Source: Agarilytica sp033852175 (GTDB lineage Bacteria; Pseudomonadota; Gammaproteobacteria; Pseudomonadales; Cellvibrionaceae). Taken from it: a DNA stretch of 64,000 nt. The stretch covers positions 62,001 to 126,000 of the forward strand of contig JAWSUY010000007.1 in the NCBI GenBank assembly GCA_033852175.1. The letters are read 5' to 3'. Below the pieces are notes generated by a model. That model was not told the origin of the DNA. It searched no databases and saw only the letters and a program-made list of their open reading frames with translations. The position numbers were made by a program, and so were the translations under genes. Below, one piece after another: positions 44,403 to 53,654 of the stretch (position 1 is its first letter; each line of letters starts with the position of its first letter).

Positions 44403-44741
44403 ATGGACAAGACAACTTCGAATAAAAAATGGTTGTTTCTCTCAATACCCGTGTCCGTTGTAACTGTTCTTGTATCGACTATGTTAGTGGTCGTAGTAAA
44501 TAACAATCTAACCGATGATATTGCTTCTCATGGCTGGGTTTGGGCTTTAATGGGGGTAATGGGTACTATCGGGGCAGTTTTACTGGTTTTGATCGTTGTA
44601 GCCTTTATGGTCTTAGGTCGGCAAATATCTTCAACTAAGCTGGGGCAGATGGTGTTTTCTGTCGGGATTCTGATGTCGATGGTGAGTTTCTTTTTGTACT
44701 TTATATTATCGAATATTTCGCTTGGTTTGTTACTTTTTTGA
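44403..44741 (+). CDS. small membrane protein, tandem paralogue 1
   Basis: A 112-residue protein with three helices. It shares an N-terminal NKKWLF...IP pattern, a central VxMVLG(R/L) and SSTKLG motif with the next gene, so the pair arose by tandem duplication. Function unknown. Confidence 0.65.
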   Translation: MDKTTSNKKWLFLSIPVSVVTVLVSTMLVVVVNNNLTDDIASHGWVWALMGVMGTIGAVLLVLIVVAFMVLGRQISSTKLGQMVFSVGILMSMVSFFLYFILSNISLGLLLF

Positions 44742-44947
44742 TATGAGTATTGTCTTGCTTCTGATGCCATTATACTCTTGTGGTACGCGGTTGAAAAGGG
44801 CTGTGGCGGATAGACTAAAATCGTGTTACAGAATTAACCCCGAATATATATGCGCGGAAAGTGTGTTGTTGCGTAGAATATCCTCCTCAATTTTAAATCT
44901 TGAAGCCAGTAAGGGAAAACACGATGAAAACTAAAAAGGACACTAAA

Positions 44948-45289
44948 ATGAATAAAAACACTCTTAATAAAAAATGGTTGTTCTTCACCATTCCTGCGGC
45001 TATAGCAACAGCAGTGTTATCCGGTGGTTTAATTTTCTTTGGTGTAGCAATCGGTGGCACTGGGTTTCAGCACTGCATCGGTGAATTTGGCGTATTTCTG
45101 GCATTGTTATTTTTTGTGTTAGTTCTAAGTTGTATGTCGATAATTGTGGTGATTGTTGTCTTGATGGTATTGGGGCTAAGAAGATCCTCAACTAAACTGG
45201 GGAAGGCAATATTCGCCTCGGGTATTGTCTTGTTGATTTCAAGCGTTTTGTTTTTTCCTCTAATTATATTGTTTCAGTTGGGATGTTAG
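44948..45289 (+). CDS. small membrane protein, tandem paralogue 2
   Basis: A 113-residue protein, related to the 44403-44741 product (NKKWLF, VLMVLGLRRSSTKLGKAIF). I start it at ATG 44948, which aligns with the paralogue and has AAAAGGA upstream; ATG 44924 is possible. A terminator follows. Confidence 0.65.
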   Translation: MNKNTLNKKWLFFTIPAAIATAVLSGGLIFFGVAIGGTGFQHCIGEFGVFLALLFFVLVLSCMSIIVVIVVLMVLGLRRSSTKLGKAIFASGIVLLISSVLFFPLIILFQLGC

Positions 45290-45310
45290 CGATCTGACGA
45301 GGTTTTGTTG

Positions 45311-45345
45311 CAAAGACTAATTTTAAAAAGGAATATTAGTCTTTG
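45311..45345 (+). terminator. hairpin terminator after the paralogue pair
   Basis: CAAAGACTAAT and ATTAGTCTTTG form an 11-bp stem with a 13-nt loop, followed by TCACGTTTATTT. Confidence 0.75.
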
Positions 45346-45403
45346 TCACGTTTATTTCTGACAATTTAATGCGGGCTATATGTCGGATCTGTCCTAAGTA
45401 ATT

Positions 45404-46522
45404 CTACCCATCAACAACACAATTCCTCCCTGCATCCTTCGCTTTATACAGTGCTACATCGGCTCGTTTTAACATGTCCTTCGCGCAGGTGTCGTGATCA
45501 TTCGCTTGGGCAACACCAATGCTAATCGTGATTCTTATTTCTTGTTCGTTTGTCGGTATCGATAATGCCGTGCAGCGTTCACGGATTCGATCGGCCAGTT
45601 GATGAGCATCGAACAGTCTTGTTTCTGGGAGTAAAATTGTAAATTCTTCGCCGCCTAAACGTCCTGCAGTATCGTCACTGCGGCAGCTTTTTTTAAGGAG
45701 CTTGGCGACAACTTTTAGTACCTTATCTCCTTGGTCGTGGCCGTAATTATCATTAACTTTTTTGAAAAAATCGATATCGATGATCATAATCGATAGATTG
45801 TTGTTGTAGCGTTTGTGGCGGTGGTATTCACTCACCATTTTTTTAAAGCAGGATCGCCTATTGGCTAGGCCGGTTAAATCATCGGTAAAAGCGAGCTCTT
45901 CTAGTTTTTTGCGCATGCTTATGGACTTAAGGTGCGTCGTAAACTCCCTTCGTCTCGACTTATGCCAGCGTACGGCAATAAAAGTACCCAATATGTTGAA
46001 TACCAAATAGCTAGTGAGTATAGAGTTGATGGCATTGATTTGAAGTAGGTCTTTATAGATGCCGACATGGACAATGTTGGCGAGAGATAGGGCCATGGCG
46101 CACAGGATTTGTATCGTTAAGCGCGCGGGGTACAGCACGTAAAACAGAAATACGATTAGGCAGCTGGTCAGGGTGTTGTTTAAGTTGCCGACTGGCCGAG
46201 TGGAATAGATGAAGACCATAAAACCAATAAGGCTTATTAACCAGGCACTCGAAAGAGCATCAAATATTTGACTGCTACCGGCATTTTTCAGTAAAAAAAT
46301 TACTGCGATAGACCAAACTGCGAAGATTAAGCGTATACGAATTAAGGGAATCAGGTCGGCGGTTGATGCGCTAAAAATTATGTCCGAGCTAATAAATAGA
46401 ATAGAGGCTGCACAGATAACGAGAATAATCACGCGCGCTAGGTTTTTGTCCGCCTGGAGGTAGTGGGCTCTGTAAGCGGCTTCTTTTTTCGGAGAGGAAA
46501 AGTGAATCTTAAATATGTACAT
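45404..46522 (-). CDS. membrane-bound diguanylate cyclase
   Basis: A 372-residue protein with about six N-terminal helices and a C-terminal GGDEF domain that makes cyclic di-GMP. The active site is GGEEF (in AGRLGGEEFTI), and an RSDD inhibitory site lies five residues before it, so feedback inhibition is expected. Typical DDLTGLANRR and SIGVA motifs are intact. The membrane part resembles 7TM-like sensor domains of unknown ligand. Confidence 0.92.
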   Translation of the reverse strand: MYIFKIHFSSPKKEAAYRAHYLQADKNLARVIILVICAASILFISSDIIFSASTADLIPLIRIRLIFAVWSIAVIFLLKNAGSSQIFDALSSAWLISLIGFMVFIYSTRPVGNLNNTLTSCLIVFLFYVLYPARLTIQILCAMALSLANIVHVGIYKDLLQINAINSILTSYLVFNILGTFIAVRWHKSRRREFTTHLKSISMRKKLEELAFTDDLTGLANRRSCFKKMVSEYHRHKRYNNNLSIMIIDIDFFKKVNDNYGHDQGDKVLKVVAKLLKKSCRSDDTAGRLGGEEFTILLPETRLFDAHQLADRIRERCTALSIPTNEQEIRITISIGVAQANDHDTCAKDMLKRADVALYKAKDAGRNCVVDG

Positions 46523-46944
46523 GGCGCGGTCTAGCTTCTGTCGAACGTTTTTGCGAATGAATGGCGCGCTGTAAATCCGTTTTTCGATTGCAAGCGTTAG
46601 CCTTCCCTGTGTAACTGTTGGTATTCATTGCGTAACTGTCAGTACTCATAATGTAATTATAGCTAATCATCCCAAAACGTGGCCGTTGTGCTTTTATTAT
46701 CCAGGCTTGAGGCTCGTCGTATTAAAATTGAAGTGTTTGAATTGATTCTGAGGAACGTTCTCTGGGGATTCCCTTGTCCGTTAAACGATTGCCGTTTGGA
46801 TTCACTGATTTAAGAGGGTTTCTTCGATTCTAACGCATGAAGACGAATGTGGTGCCACTTTCTGCTTTATTGAGTGATTTGTTTGTTTTTCTCGTGTGGT
46901 AGAGCTTAGGCCTAGGTTTTGACGGCTTAGGATTTGGTTTAGCG
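46523..46944. other. gene-free stretch between GGDEF gene and umuC
   Basis: Upstream region of the cyclase gene and 3' flank of umuC. Short TTAGG-type repeats occur at about 46907-46952 (TTAGGCCTAGG, CTTAGGATTTGG, GTTAGGCTTTG), close to the umuC stop. No gene is supported. Confidence 0.4.
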
Positions 46945-48225
46945 TTAGGCTTTGACGGTGGGGATGTCATTCCAGAGGGTTGTATATTCTGGTGAGCGAA
47001 ACTCCGAGCGGGGGTTCCAGTCTCCGCCTTGTCGTTGACTGGCAATGACGGCGACACCACGACCATATTTGCTGTTAATGGCGTCGAGTGCGTCGTGGAG
47101 AGAGTCGCGCTTCTCGTCATGTTCACTGGTATCTTCAGCAAAGAGGTCTTCTTGGAGGCTGCCTTTTTCTGATATGTCGGTAATGACGATGCCGGACTTT
47201 ACGTAGCCGTAGCCGTTGCGCCATATTTTATCGAATGCGGTAGAGGCGAGATGGGTAAACGTACCGATATCGGCGTGTGCGGTGGCAGATTGGCAAGTAG
47301 CAGCGTTGCTGTATTGCGGGTCAACAGTTGAATATGCGTTGGTGCTAATGCTGACGGTTATGCTGGTGGCAACGGCGTTTTGCTCGCGTAGTTTGTTGAT
47401 GCCTCGCCCGACGTGATGGGCGATGGATGCAAATACAGTTTCTTTATCGGTCACTTTACTGCCGAGGCTGCGACTGGCAATAATTTGTTGGTTTATCGCG
47501 GTGTCGGCTTCCCAGGGGACTGCCTGTTCTCCATTGAGTTCGGTTACCGTTCTGGCGAGTACGACGCTAAATTCGGATTTAGCCGATGTGGCTCCGAATT
47601 TGGCGAGGTCGAGAGCGGTGCTGACGCCCATGCCGCTCAGTTTTTTGGCGATCGCTTTGCCCACTCCCCAGACTTCATCGATGCCCATAACGGCTAAGAG
47701 CTTTTCTCGGCGCAGTGGGTCGCTGATTAAGTCGACAACGCCACCTGTCTGAGGAAACTTCTTAGCGGCGCCGTTAGCCAGTTTTGCGAGGGTTTTAGTG
47801 GTGCTGATACCGACTCCAGTGCCGATACCTGTCTGCTGCAGTATGCTTTGTCGTATTTGCTGACCGGCTTGTAGGAGTGAGCTTTGGTTTTCGGGAATCA
47901 TACAAAATGATTCATCGATGCTATAGGGCACAACGTCGGGTGAAAATTGTTCGATGACCGAGACGATCCGCTGGCTCATATTGGTGTACAAGGTAAAGTT
48001 TGCACTGAAGGCGATGAGGCCCTTACTTTTTTCTAAATGACGAACTTCGTAATAGGGCTGTGCCATACGAATGCCGAGGGCTTTGGCTTCGTAATTACGG
48101 GCAATACAGCAGGCGTCGTTGCTCGATAGCACTACGATAGGCCTGCCCTTTAAATCAGGACGAAAGGCCATTTCGCAGCTGGCGAACATGTTGTTGCAAT
48201 CAACGAGGGCGATGTGTTCGGACAT
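46945..48225 (-). CDS. umuC: DNA polymerase V catalytic subunit UmuC
   Basis: A 426-residue Y-family polymerase for error-prone translesion synthesis. N-terminal ALVDCNNMFASCEMAF, the catalytic SIDESF, and GVGISTTKTLAKLAN motifs are intact, as is the C-terminal UmuC-specific part. It follows umuD by 4 nt. Confidence 0.95.
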   Translation of the reverse strand: MSEHIALVDCNNMFASCEMAFRPDLKGRPIVVLSSNDACCIARNYEAKALGIRMAQPYYEVRHLEKSKGLIAFSANFTLYTNMSQRIVSVIEQFSPDVVPYSIDESFCMIPENQSSLLQAGQQIRQSILQQTGIGTGVGISTTKTLAKLANGAAKKFPQTGGVVDLISDPLRREKLLAVMGIDEVWGVGKAIAKKLSGMGVSTALDLAKFGATSAKSEFSVVLARTVTELNGEQAVPWEADTAINQQIIASRSLGSKVTDKETVFASIAHHVGRGINKLREQNAVATSITVSISTNAYSTVDPQYSNAATCQSATAHADIGTFTHLASTAFDKIWRNGYGYVKSGIVITDISEKGSLQEDLFAEDTSEHDEKRDSLHDALDAINSKYGRGVAVIASQRQGGDWNPRSEFRSPEYTTLWNDIPTVKA

Positions 48226-48229
48226 GGGC

Positions 48230-48607
48230 TTAGCGTCGGTACTGTCGGATACTGGCGGTTACTACTCCCCAGAATTCAATGTCAGAATCGTCGTCGAGTG
48301 AAATATTATCGTCCCCAAAATGGGAACTTAGAAGTTTGCCGCTGGAGGTTATGTTCAGTTGTTTGAGCATAAAAGCCCCATCGATGACGACAACAACAAT
48401 ATCTTCGTTTAGTGGCGTAAGGCTGCGATCGACAATCACGATATCGCCATCGGCGGCGCCTTCTGATACAAGTCCATTACCGTCGACGCGCATAAAGTAA
48501 GTTGCGGCGGGGTGTTGGATTAACAGCGGATTTAAATCAAGACTCCCACTCACTTGGTCATCAAACGACCCGGCGAATCCACGCGGTAATACAGTTTTAC
48601 TTGTCAT
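48230..48607 (-). CDS. umuD: UmuD-like subunit without catalytic serine
   Basis: A 125-residue UmuD homologue (LLIQHPAATYF, SEGAADGDIVIVDRS). In E. coli UmuD the nucleophile Ser60 lies in GDSM; here the aligned residues are GNGL, so Ser is replaced by Gly. The Lys partner appears kept (FMLKQLN). The N-terminus is short: only 10 residues before the GF that follows the usual cleavage site. Self-cleavage should not work. Either the protein acts directly as a UmuD'-like subunit, or the system is decaying. The fold and umuC neighbour are otherwise normal. Confidence 0.88.
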   Translation of the reverse strand: MTSKTVLPRGFAGSFDDQVSGSLDLNPLLIQHPAATYFMRVDGNGLVSEGAADGDIVIVDRSLTPLNEDIVVVVIDGAFMLKQLNITSSGKLLSSHFGDDNISLDDDSDIEFWGVVTASIRQYRR

Positions 48608-48798
48608 TTTATTTCAGTGGAGTTAGGTGAACATTGTTGGCGTTTGTTTTCGTAGCGTCTGCGGCAATGTTTGGTTGAGTTTATATTTTGTTTGTAGGCA
48701 TCTGAATGTTATTTAAATTTAGAGGTTTATGTCAAGTTCGTGTAAACATAATGTGATTATTGCGTTTGACTATACCTATCCTTTTGCTATCGCCGTTA

Positions 48799-48814
48799 CT
48801 GGTAAATATAACAA
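48799..48814. promoter_or_regulatory. possible LexA-like site, weak
   Basis: CTGGTAAATATAACAA is one base off the CTG-N10-CAG pattern. It lies about 190 nt upstream of umuD, farther than usual. The 48608-48983 stretch otherwise holds no gene that I can support. Confidence 0.25.
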
Positions 48815-48983
48815 AGGGGCGTATAAAAAGAAATCGAACCCGTTCTAACGACAAGGAAGAGCAATGACTGTAGTCGAGGTTAAAAGGGGGCTAGTAAGAA
48901 TGCTAGTGTGTGAACTTTCATACTGTAAATAGAAAAGCAAGGTCGTGTTGTTTGATGGAAGTTTTGTGGGGAATGGAATGGGG

Positions 48984-49017
48984 AAGGTCTTTACCAGAGA
49001 AATTCCGTAAAGACCTT
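48984..49017 (-). terminator. hairpin after the 49031 gene
   Basis: AAGGTCTTTAC and GTAAAGACCTT form a perfect 11-bp stem with a 12-nt loop, just beyond the stop of the secreted protein gene. Confidence 0.7.
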
Positions 49018-49030
49018 CTAAGCAGAGACT

Positions 49031-49663
49031 TTATTTGAATGTATCGCAAATATTAGGTAAATCCTGAATCAGGCTTGCCAAGTTATCACGTACAGATGCG
49101 CCTACCACGGCGTGGTACTCCCCTGCGCCATTGACCCAGTTGACTCTAGAGCCTAAACCTCGATACCGGCGTGTCTCAGCGAGTTTTTGGTCGACAAAAA
49201 TATCAATTTTCAGGGCGCTAATACCATGCAAGTTCATATTTTGTGCGTAGGAATATAGTCGGGTAAGCGCTGGTTTTAATTGAATGTTTGTCACATTGTT
49301 TGCCGGCTCGACGAGTTTATCGATGAATGCTTCTTTTTTTATGGCGTTTATCCAAGCATCTACGCCGCTGACTCGAAGAGGAGCACTCCATTTATGACCA
49401 ATTGTGTCTTTGTTCTGACGTTGATCGGTAATATTGTCCATAGAGAAAGAGCAAGACTGGGATACTTCCGTTAGCAGTGCTCTTTCTGCTTTGATTTTTT
49501 TGAGTGCATTTGCTTTTGGCTTTTTCTTGGTTTTTTTCGGGGCTACATATACAAGTACAGCTGGATCGCCGGGATCTACTTTAGGTTCTTTTGTCTTGGC
49601 GGAAACACTGTTGGCACTGATTAAAATAACGCTTGCTACTATTATAAGAAATTTCATATTCAT
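49031..49663 (-). CDS. hypothetical secreted protein
   Basis: A 210-residue protein with a signal peptide (cut after about NSVSA), a Lys-rich segment (PKKTKKKPKANALKK), and a C-terminal globular part with two Cys. It follows the lipoprotein gene 49670 with 6 nt between them and is likely co-transcribed. No family recognised. Confidence 0.65.
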   Translation of the reverse strand: MNMKFLIIVASVILISANSVSAKTKEPKVDPGDPAVLVYVAPKKTKKKPKANALKKIKAERALLTEVSQSCSFSMDNITDQRQNKDTIGHKWSAPLRVSGVDAWINAIKKEAFIDKLVEPANNVTNIQLKPALTRLYSYAQNMNLHGISALKIDIFVDQKLAETRRYRGLGSRVNWVNGAGEYHAVVGASVRDNLASLIQDLPNICDTFK

Positions 49664-49669
49664 ACTCCG

Positions 49670-50590
49670 TTATTCGCAGTCTTTTGATTTTTTTTGTTTT
49701 ACTATCGTATATGGTCGTTCTGTTGAAATTAAAAACCCACGGCTTGATCGAATTGTATTGCGGCCATCTTTCGCTTCTACCAGAGTGCCTGATAACCTGG
49801 TGTTAATGTTTAGTTGGCTGGCGAATGTGGATTTCACTTTGATAAAACAATGTTCGTTTAGATTAGCTTGTAACTCATAGTTGAGTTTTTTAGAAATGAA
49901 ATCTAGACCTTCTTGAAGTGTTTCTCGAAAAAGTTCGCCATTATTTTTACTCCAAAGTGCAATTGAATCTTCGTTTCCATTGCCGGTGGGTTTTGATTCG
50001 TAGGTAAAGTTATTGAAAAATATTGGTTTTGGTATTGCTTTGCTTGATGGTTTTTTTCCATTACTGTTGTTGGTGTATAAAAATGCTAGGGTTTCTGTTG
50101 TGAGTAATTTCGATTCATTGAGAAATAGATAGAAACTGGATAGATATAATAGTGCTTCGCCATCCTTCAGTGATTTTATTTTTTTGAGCAACTCTTTATT
50201 GGTAAACAGTATTGTCTCAGCGATTTCTTTGTTACTTTTTATAGGAAGCTCATTTGCAACTGATCTGTTGTAAGTTTCTGCTATCACTTTACGGTAATCG
50301 TAATCTTCAGTAATGTCATAAAGTGGTTTAATTATGTCTTGAGCTGTGTTACTTCGACCTTTATTAACATTTGAATCAATTACTACTCCAATCAGCCCTC
50401 CTCCTAGTGCTCCGGTTACATTTGATAATCTTACTGCGGGCTTTACTTCGTCTTGAAGAACGAGATTGTAGAGCTCAACTTGTTTAACCGAGGCTTTAGT
50501 TTCTTGGGTCAGCGGTGTGTATTGAGGGCCAACAACACAGGCTTGGCACAGCACTGTGAGGGCGATGATGAGTATGAGTTTATAGTTCAT
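49670..50590 (-). CDS. hypothetical lipoprotein
   Basis: A 306-residue protein starting at ATG 50590 (GGAG 6 nt before it). Lipobox LCQAC gives a mature N-terminal Cys at about residue 18. A Gly-rich stretch (GALGGGLIGVVIDSNVN) resembles glycine-zipper-type membrane-associated segments. The family is not recognised; it forms a two-gene operon with the 49031 gene. Confidence 0.65.
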   Translation of the reverse strand: MNYKLILIIALTVLCQACVVGPQYTPLTQETKASVKQVELYNLVLQDEVKPAVRLSNVTGALGGGLIGVVIDSNVNKGRSNTAQDIIKPLYDITEDYDYRKVIAETYNRSVANELPIKSNKEIAETILFTNKELLKKIKSLKDGEALLYLSSFYLFLNESKLLTTETLAFLYTNNSNGKKPSSKAIPKPIFFNNFTYESKPTGNGNEDSIALWSKNNGELFRETLQEGLDFISKKLNYELQANLNEHCFIKVKSTFASQLNINTRLSGTLVEAKDGRNTIRSSRGFLISTERPYTIVKQKKSKDCE

Positions 50591-50931
50591 GAGCACTCCA
50601 ATTGGTTATTATTGTTTCATCCTGCTTTGCGGAAGCCGTGTAAAAATTGGCACGACTGCTTTAAAGTGGCGCAGATTCTAACAGATAAATTGTTTTTATT
50701 GGGGTTGTGATACCAATATGAGCATGAGCTATAGGTTGGTTTTACTATCAAGGAATAGTTGTCAAGGAATAATATTAAGGGTATCCATATATTTGACAAC
50801 AATTGCGGGGGGAAATTGTGTCTTTGGTGTGACCTAGACGTGCTAACCAGCAAGGGCTGTTTGGAGGGGGTGACATTAGGGGATGTAATTTCTTTGTCGG
50901 GGCAAGGCTAGGTAGCACTTAAAACTTGAGC

Positions 50932-51186
50932 CTAATTTATTCCTTCTTTGAGCCCTTTTTTGGGGGATACTTTTACATGTTTTTCAATCAGTATTCCTAG
51001 TGTGTAAGAGCTATTCGTAATAGCTTTGCGAGATTGATTTCTTTCGCGTTCCTTGTACATTTCTGTTTCGCGCTCGGCGGCCCAGCTTTTGGCTTTTGTT
51101 ATGCTTGAGAATGTACTGTCGTCACGTTCGCCGTAAACATAGACATAAGCACGGAATTTCCCGTTTTCTTTGATAATTGAAGCTAT
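50932..51186 (-). pseudogene. N-terminal fragment of a tyrosine integrase
   Basis: An 84-codon frame reading IASIIKENGKFRAYVYVYG then SSITKAKSWAAERETEM, the arm-type DNA-binding domain that begins many phage and island integrases (usual form MASI.KR...W.A.V). The first codon is ATA where ATG is expected, and a TAG ends the frame after 84 codons, with no catalytic domain left. It lies 205 nt downstream of the tRNA-Arg 3' end in the same direction, the usual place for an island integrase. Confidence 0.75.
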
Positions 51187-51390
51187 ATTTTTCTACCTTA
51201 ATTTACTCAGGTATATTCTGTGTAATTTTCGTGTAATTGTGAATGAACAGAAAAGGATCAAAACGGATAGATATGAGAGAAAGGTGATTTTGTCAAATGA
51301 CAAGATTGCCAAAAACACTATATAAAACATAGTGTTAGGGCGAAATCGAATAAATATGGATAAATACAGAAAAAGCTGATTTAAGGAAGA

Positions 51391-51466
51391 TGGCGCCCTC
51401 GGCAGGAGTCGAACCTACAATCTTTCCCTTAGGAGGGGACTGCATTATCCATTATGCTACGGGGGC
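51391..51466 (-). tRNA. tRNA-Arg (anticodon CCT)
   Basis: A 76-nt cloverleaf on the minus strand with encoded CCA. The anticodon loop CTCCTAA gives CCT, reading AGG. D-stem GCAT/ATGC, T-arm GTAGG-TTCGACT-CCTGC. The acceptor stem GCCCCCG/CGAGGGC has one C-A mismatch at position 5-68. An integrase remnant lies just beyond its 3' end. Confidence 0.92.
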
Positions 51467-51698
51467 AATAGGCGCCGCATTATATAGAGGATGCCGTTAA
51501 ACAACAAAGATTGTTCTATCGTTTTTGTTTTTTCGCGTTCTTTTCGTTCTTTCTGTGCGTTTTTTACCGGGTACATTTGAATGTAAAGAGGGCCGTGGTA
51601 TTTGTTGTGATATGCCGTCAACTATCTGTGACACCTTGGACTATTGCCTATGATAGCCTCTACACTATTGAAGAACCCCAGGCCTACCGACGAGCACT

Positions 51699-52685
51699 AT
51701 GTTAGATACCGAACACTTACTCAAAAAAACTGATTTCCCAGCATTGCAGCGCGCTAAGCTCGATATATTGCAGGTTAATTTGGGTTATCTGTGCAATCTC
51801 AGTTGTACGCATTGCCATGTGAATGCTGGGCCTAAGCGAACGGAGTTGGCGAGCCGTGAAACGGTCGACCAAGTGTTGGAGTTTTTGAGTGTCAACAGCA
51901 TGTCGGTTTTGGATTTGACGGGCGGGGCGCCGGAGATGAATCCGCATTTTCGGTATTTGGTTGAAAGCGCCACCAAAATGAATGTTGAGGTGATCGACCG
52001 TTGTAACCTGACGATTTTAAATGAGCCGGGCTACGAAGATATGGCCGATTTCTTAAAGGAAAATCGGGTCACGGTGTCGGCCTCATTGCCGTGTTACCAA
52101 GAGCAAAATGTGAAGGAACAGCGTGGCAAGGGGGTCTTTGAATCGTCGATCGAGGCACTTAAAAAGCTCAATGCCTTGGGTTATGGGTCAGAACCGGGCT
52201 TGGCGCTTAATTTGGTGTATAACCCTAACGGTACGTTTTTACCGCCGGATCAGAAGTCGTTGGAAGCTGACTATAAAAAGGCTCTGATGGTCGACCATGG
52301 CATTGTGTTTAACGAGTTAATGACGATCACGAACATGCCTATTTCTCGTTTCGGCAGTATGTTGCTTTCGAAGGGTCTGTTTGATGAATATATGGCGTTG
52401 TTACGCGGGAGTTATTCTGCGGGCAATTTAAGTGGCGTGATGTGTCGGCAGTTAATCAGTGTGGATTGGCAGGGTTTTATTTACGATTGTGATTTTAACC
52501 AGATGCTGGATTGGCCTTTGCTTGTCGATTCTTCGGTTGGTGATGTGATTGTTTCGGATAAAACTCGGCTTCATTTACGTGATGTGATGGATAATGATTT
52601 AGCGGACAACCCGATTGTTGTGGGTGAGCATTGCTATGCGTGTACGGCTGGACAAGGAAGCAGCTGTGGCGGGGCGTTATCGTAG
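51699..52685 (+). CDS. arsS: ArsS-like radical SAM protein (DUF3641)
   Basis: A 328-residue radical SAM protein with C32NLSC36THC39 and the GGAPEMNP motif, and a C-terminal Cys-rich domain (YACTAGQGSSCGG). It matches the arsenosugar biosynthesis ArsS family, which transfers a deoxyadenosyl group to dimethylarsenite. Two genes of the TIGR04283/TIGR04282 type follow, as in arsenosugar clusters. No arsM is seen in the window. Confidence 0.85.
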   Translation: MLDTEHLLKKTDFPALQRAKLDILQVNLGYLCNLSCTHCHVNAGPKRTELASRETVDQVLEFLSVNSMSVLDLTGGAPEMNPHFRYLVESATKMNVEVIDRCNLTILNEPGYEDMADFLKENRVTVSASLPCYQEQNVKEQRGKGVFESSIEALKKLNALGYGSEPGLALNLVYNPNGTFLPPDQKSLEADYKKALMVDHGIVFNELMTITNMPISRFGSMLLSKGLFDEYMALLRGSYSAGNLSGVMCRQLISVDWQGFIYDCDFNQMLDWPLLVDSSVGDVIVSDKTRLHLRDVMDNDLADNPIVVGEHCYACTAGQGSSCGGALS

Positions 52686-52761
52686 GTTTCACTATTTTTA
52701 GATTGGCATAGGATTATGCCTTAGAATGTAAGCATTCTCTGGTCATGCTCTAAGTGTTCTT

Positions 52762-53439
52762 ATGTGTTCAGTTTCTTTATCCATCATTGTCCCCGTATTT
52801 AATGAGGGGACCTATCTTGCCGAGCATTTCGTCAATTTTCATTCATTGGAAACCGAGACGACGGAGCTTATTTTCGTCGATGGTGGCAGTAGTGATGACA
52901 CGGTTAGCATTCTTAAAAAAGCCGATTTTCGTGTTATGCACTCTAATAAGGGGCGCGCATGCCAAATGAATGCGGGCGCGGAGTCTGCGGCTGGTGAACA
53001 TTTGTTATTTTTGCATACGGATACGATATTGCCGACGTCCATTGATGACCTCGTTTCTCTATTGGGAAACATAACCTGGGGTTTCTTTAGGGTGCAGCTT
53101 AGCCATCCAGGGCGGGTGTATCGGATGATTTCACGGGGAATTAATTTGCGTTCTCGGTTGTTTAGCGTCGCTACGGGTGATCAAGGCATTATTGTTGAGA
53201 CGTCTCTCTTTCTCGCTTTGGGGGGGTACAAGAATATTGTGTTGATGGAGGATATTGAGCTGTCGCGCCGCTTAAGAAAAATCAAGAGACCAGTGATTTT
53301 ACCGATTGTTCTAACGGTGTCTTCTCGTCGATGGGAGAGTTGTGGCCCGATTAAAATGGCGATGTTGATGTGGTGTATTCAGCTGGCTTTCAAGGTGGGT
53401 GTTTCGCCTGGGCGTTTGAAGTCTTGGTATAATGGCTAG
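52762..53439 (+). CDS. TIGR04283-type glycosyltransferase family 2
   Basis: A 225-residue GT2 protein: IIVPVFNEGTYL, FVDGGSSDDT, an AxQMNAGA-type motif and the FLHTDT nucleotide-binding Asp pair, and MEDIELSRRL near the end. The family is found beside arsS and in other small sugar-transfer clusters. The start is ATG 52762. Confidence 0.85.
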   Translation: MCSVSLSIIVPVFNEGTYLAEHFVNFHSLETETTELIFVDGGSSDDTVSILKKADFRVMHSNKGRACQMNAGAESAAGEHLLFLHTDTILPTSIDDLVSLLGNITWGFFRVQLSHPGRVYRMISRGINLRSRLFSVATGDQGIIVETSLFLALGGYKNIVLMEDIELSRRLRKIKRPVILPIVLTVSSRRWESCGPIKMAMLMWCIQLAFKVGVSPGRLKSWYNG

Positions 53440-53654
53440 TGTCTATCCATAAGCCGTTGTCTACTGCGGTATTCTATTTCCGCACTCCTGAGTCACCCTA
53501 TCAATTACATCCTGGTAATTGTCCTGAGTTGCTTTGCCTTCTGCTTCCTTGCGGTCGTATGAACGAATTTGAAATGCTATTCGAAGGGACGGCGCGAGGC
53601 TGATGTTGGACTTGTTCGGTGCTGAATAACTAATTAAAGAAGAGACTCAGAAGT

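Noticed and set aside
44722..44934. A 70-codon frame between the two small membrane paralogues
   Set aside because: It has no ribosome site, no related protein in the pair, and overlaps both flanking genes' ends.
46907..46952. TTAGG-type repeats at the umuC stop as an attC site
   Set aside because: They do not form the paired half-sites of attC and partly coincide with umuC codons.
46830..47141. A 103-codon minus-strand frame overlapping umuC
   Set aside because: It lies in another frame inside the umuC 3' end and is Pro/Lys-rich without any motif; umuC is the real gene.
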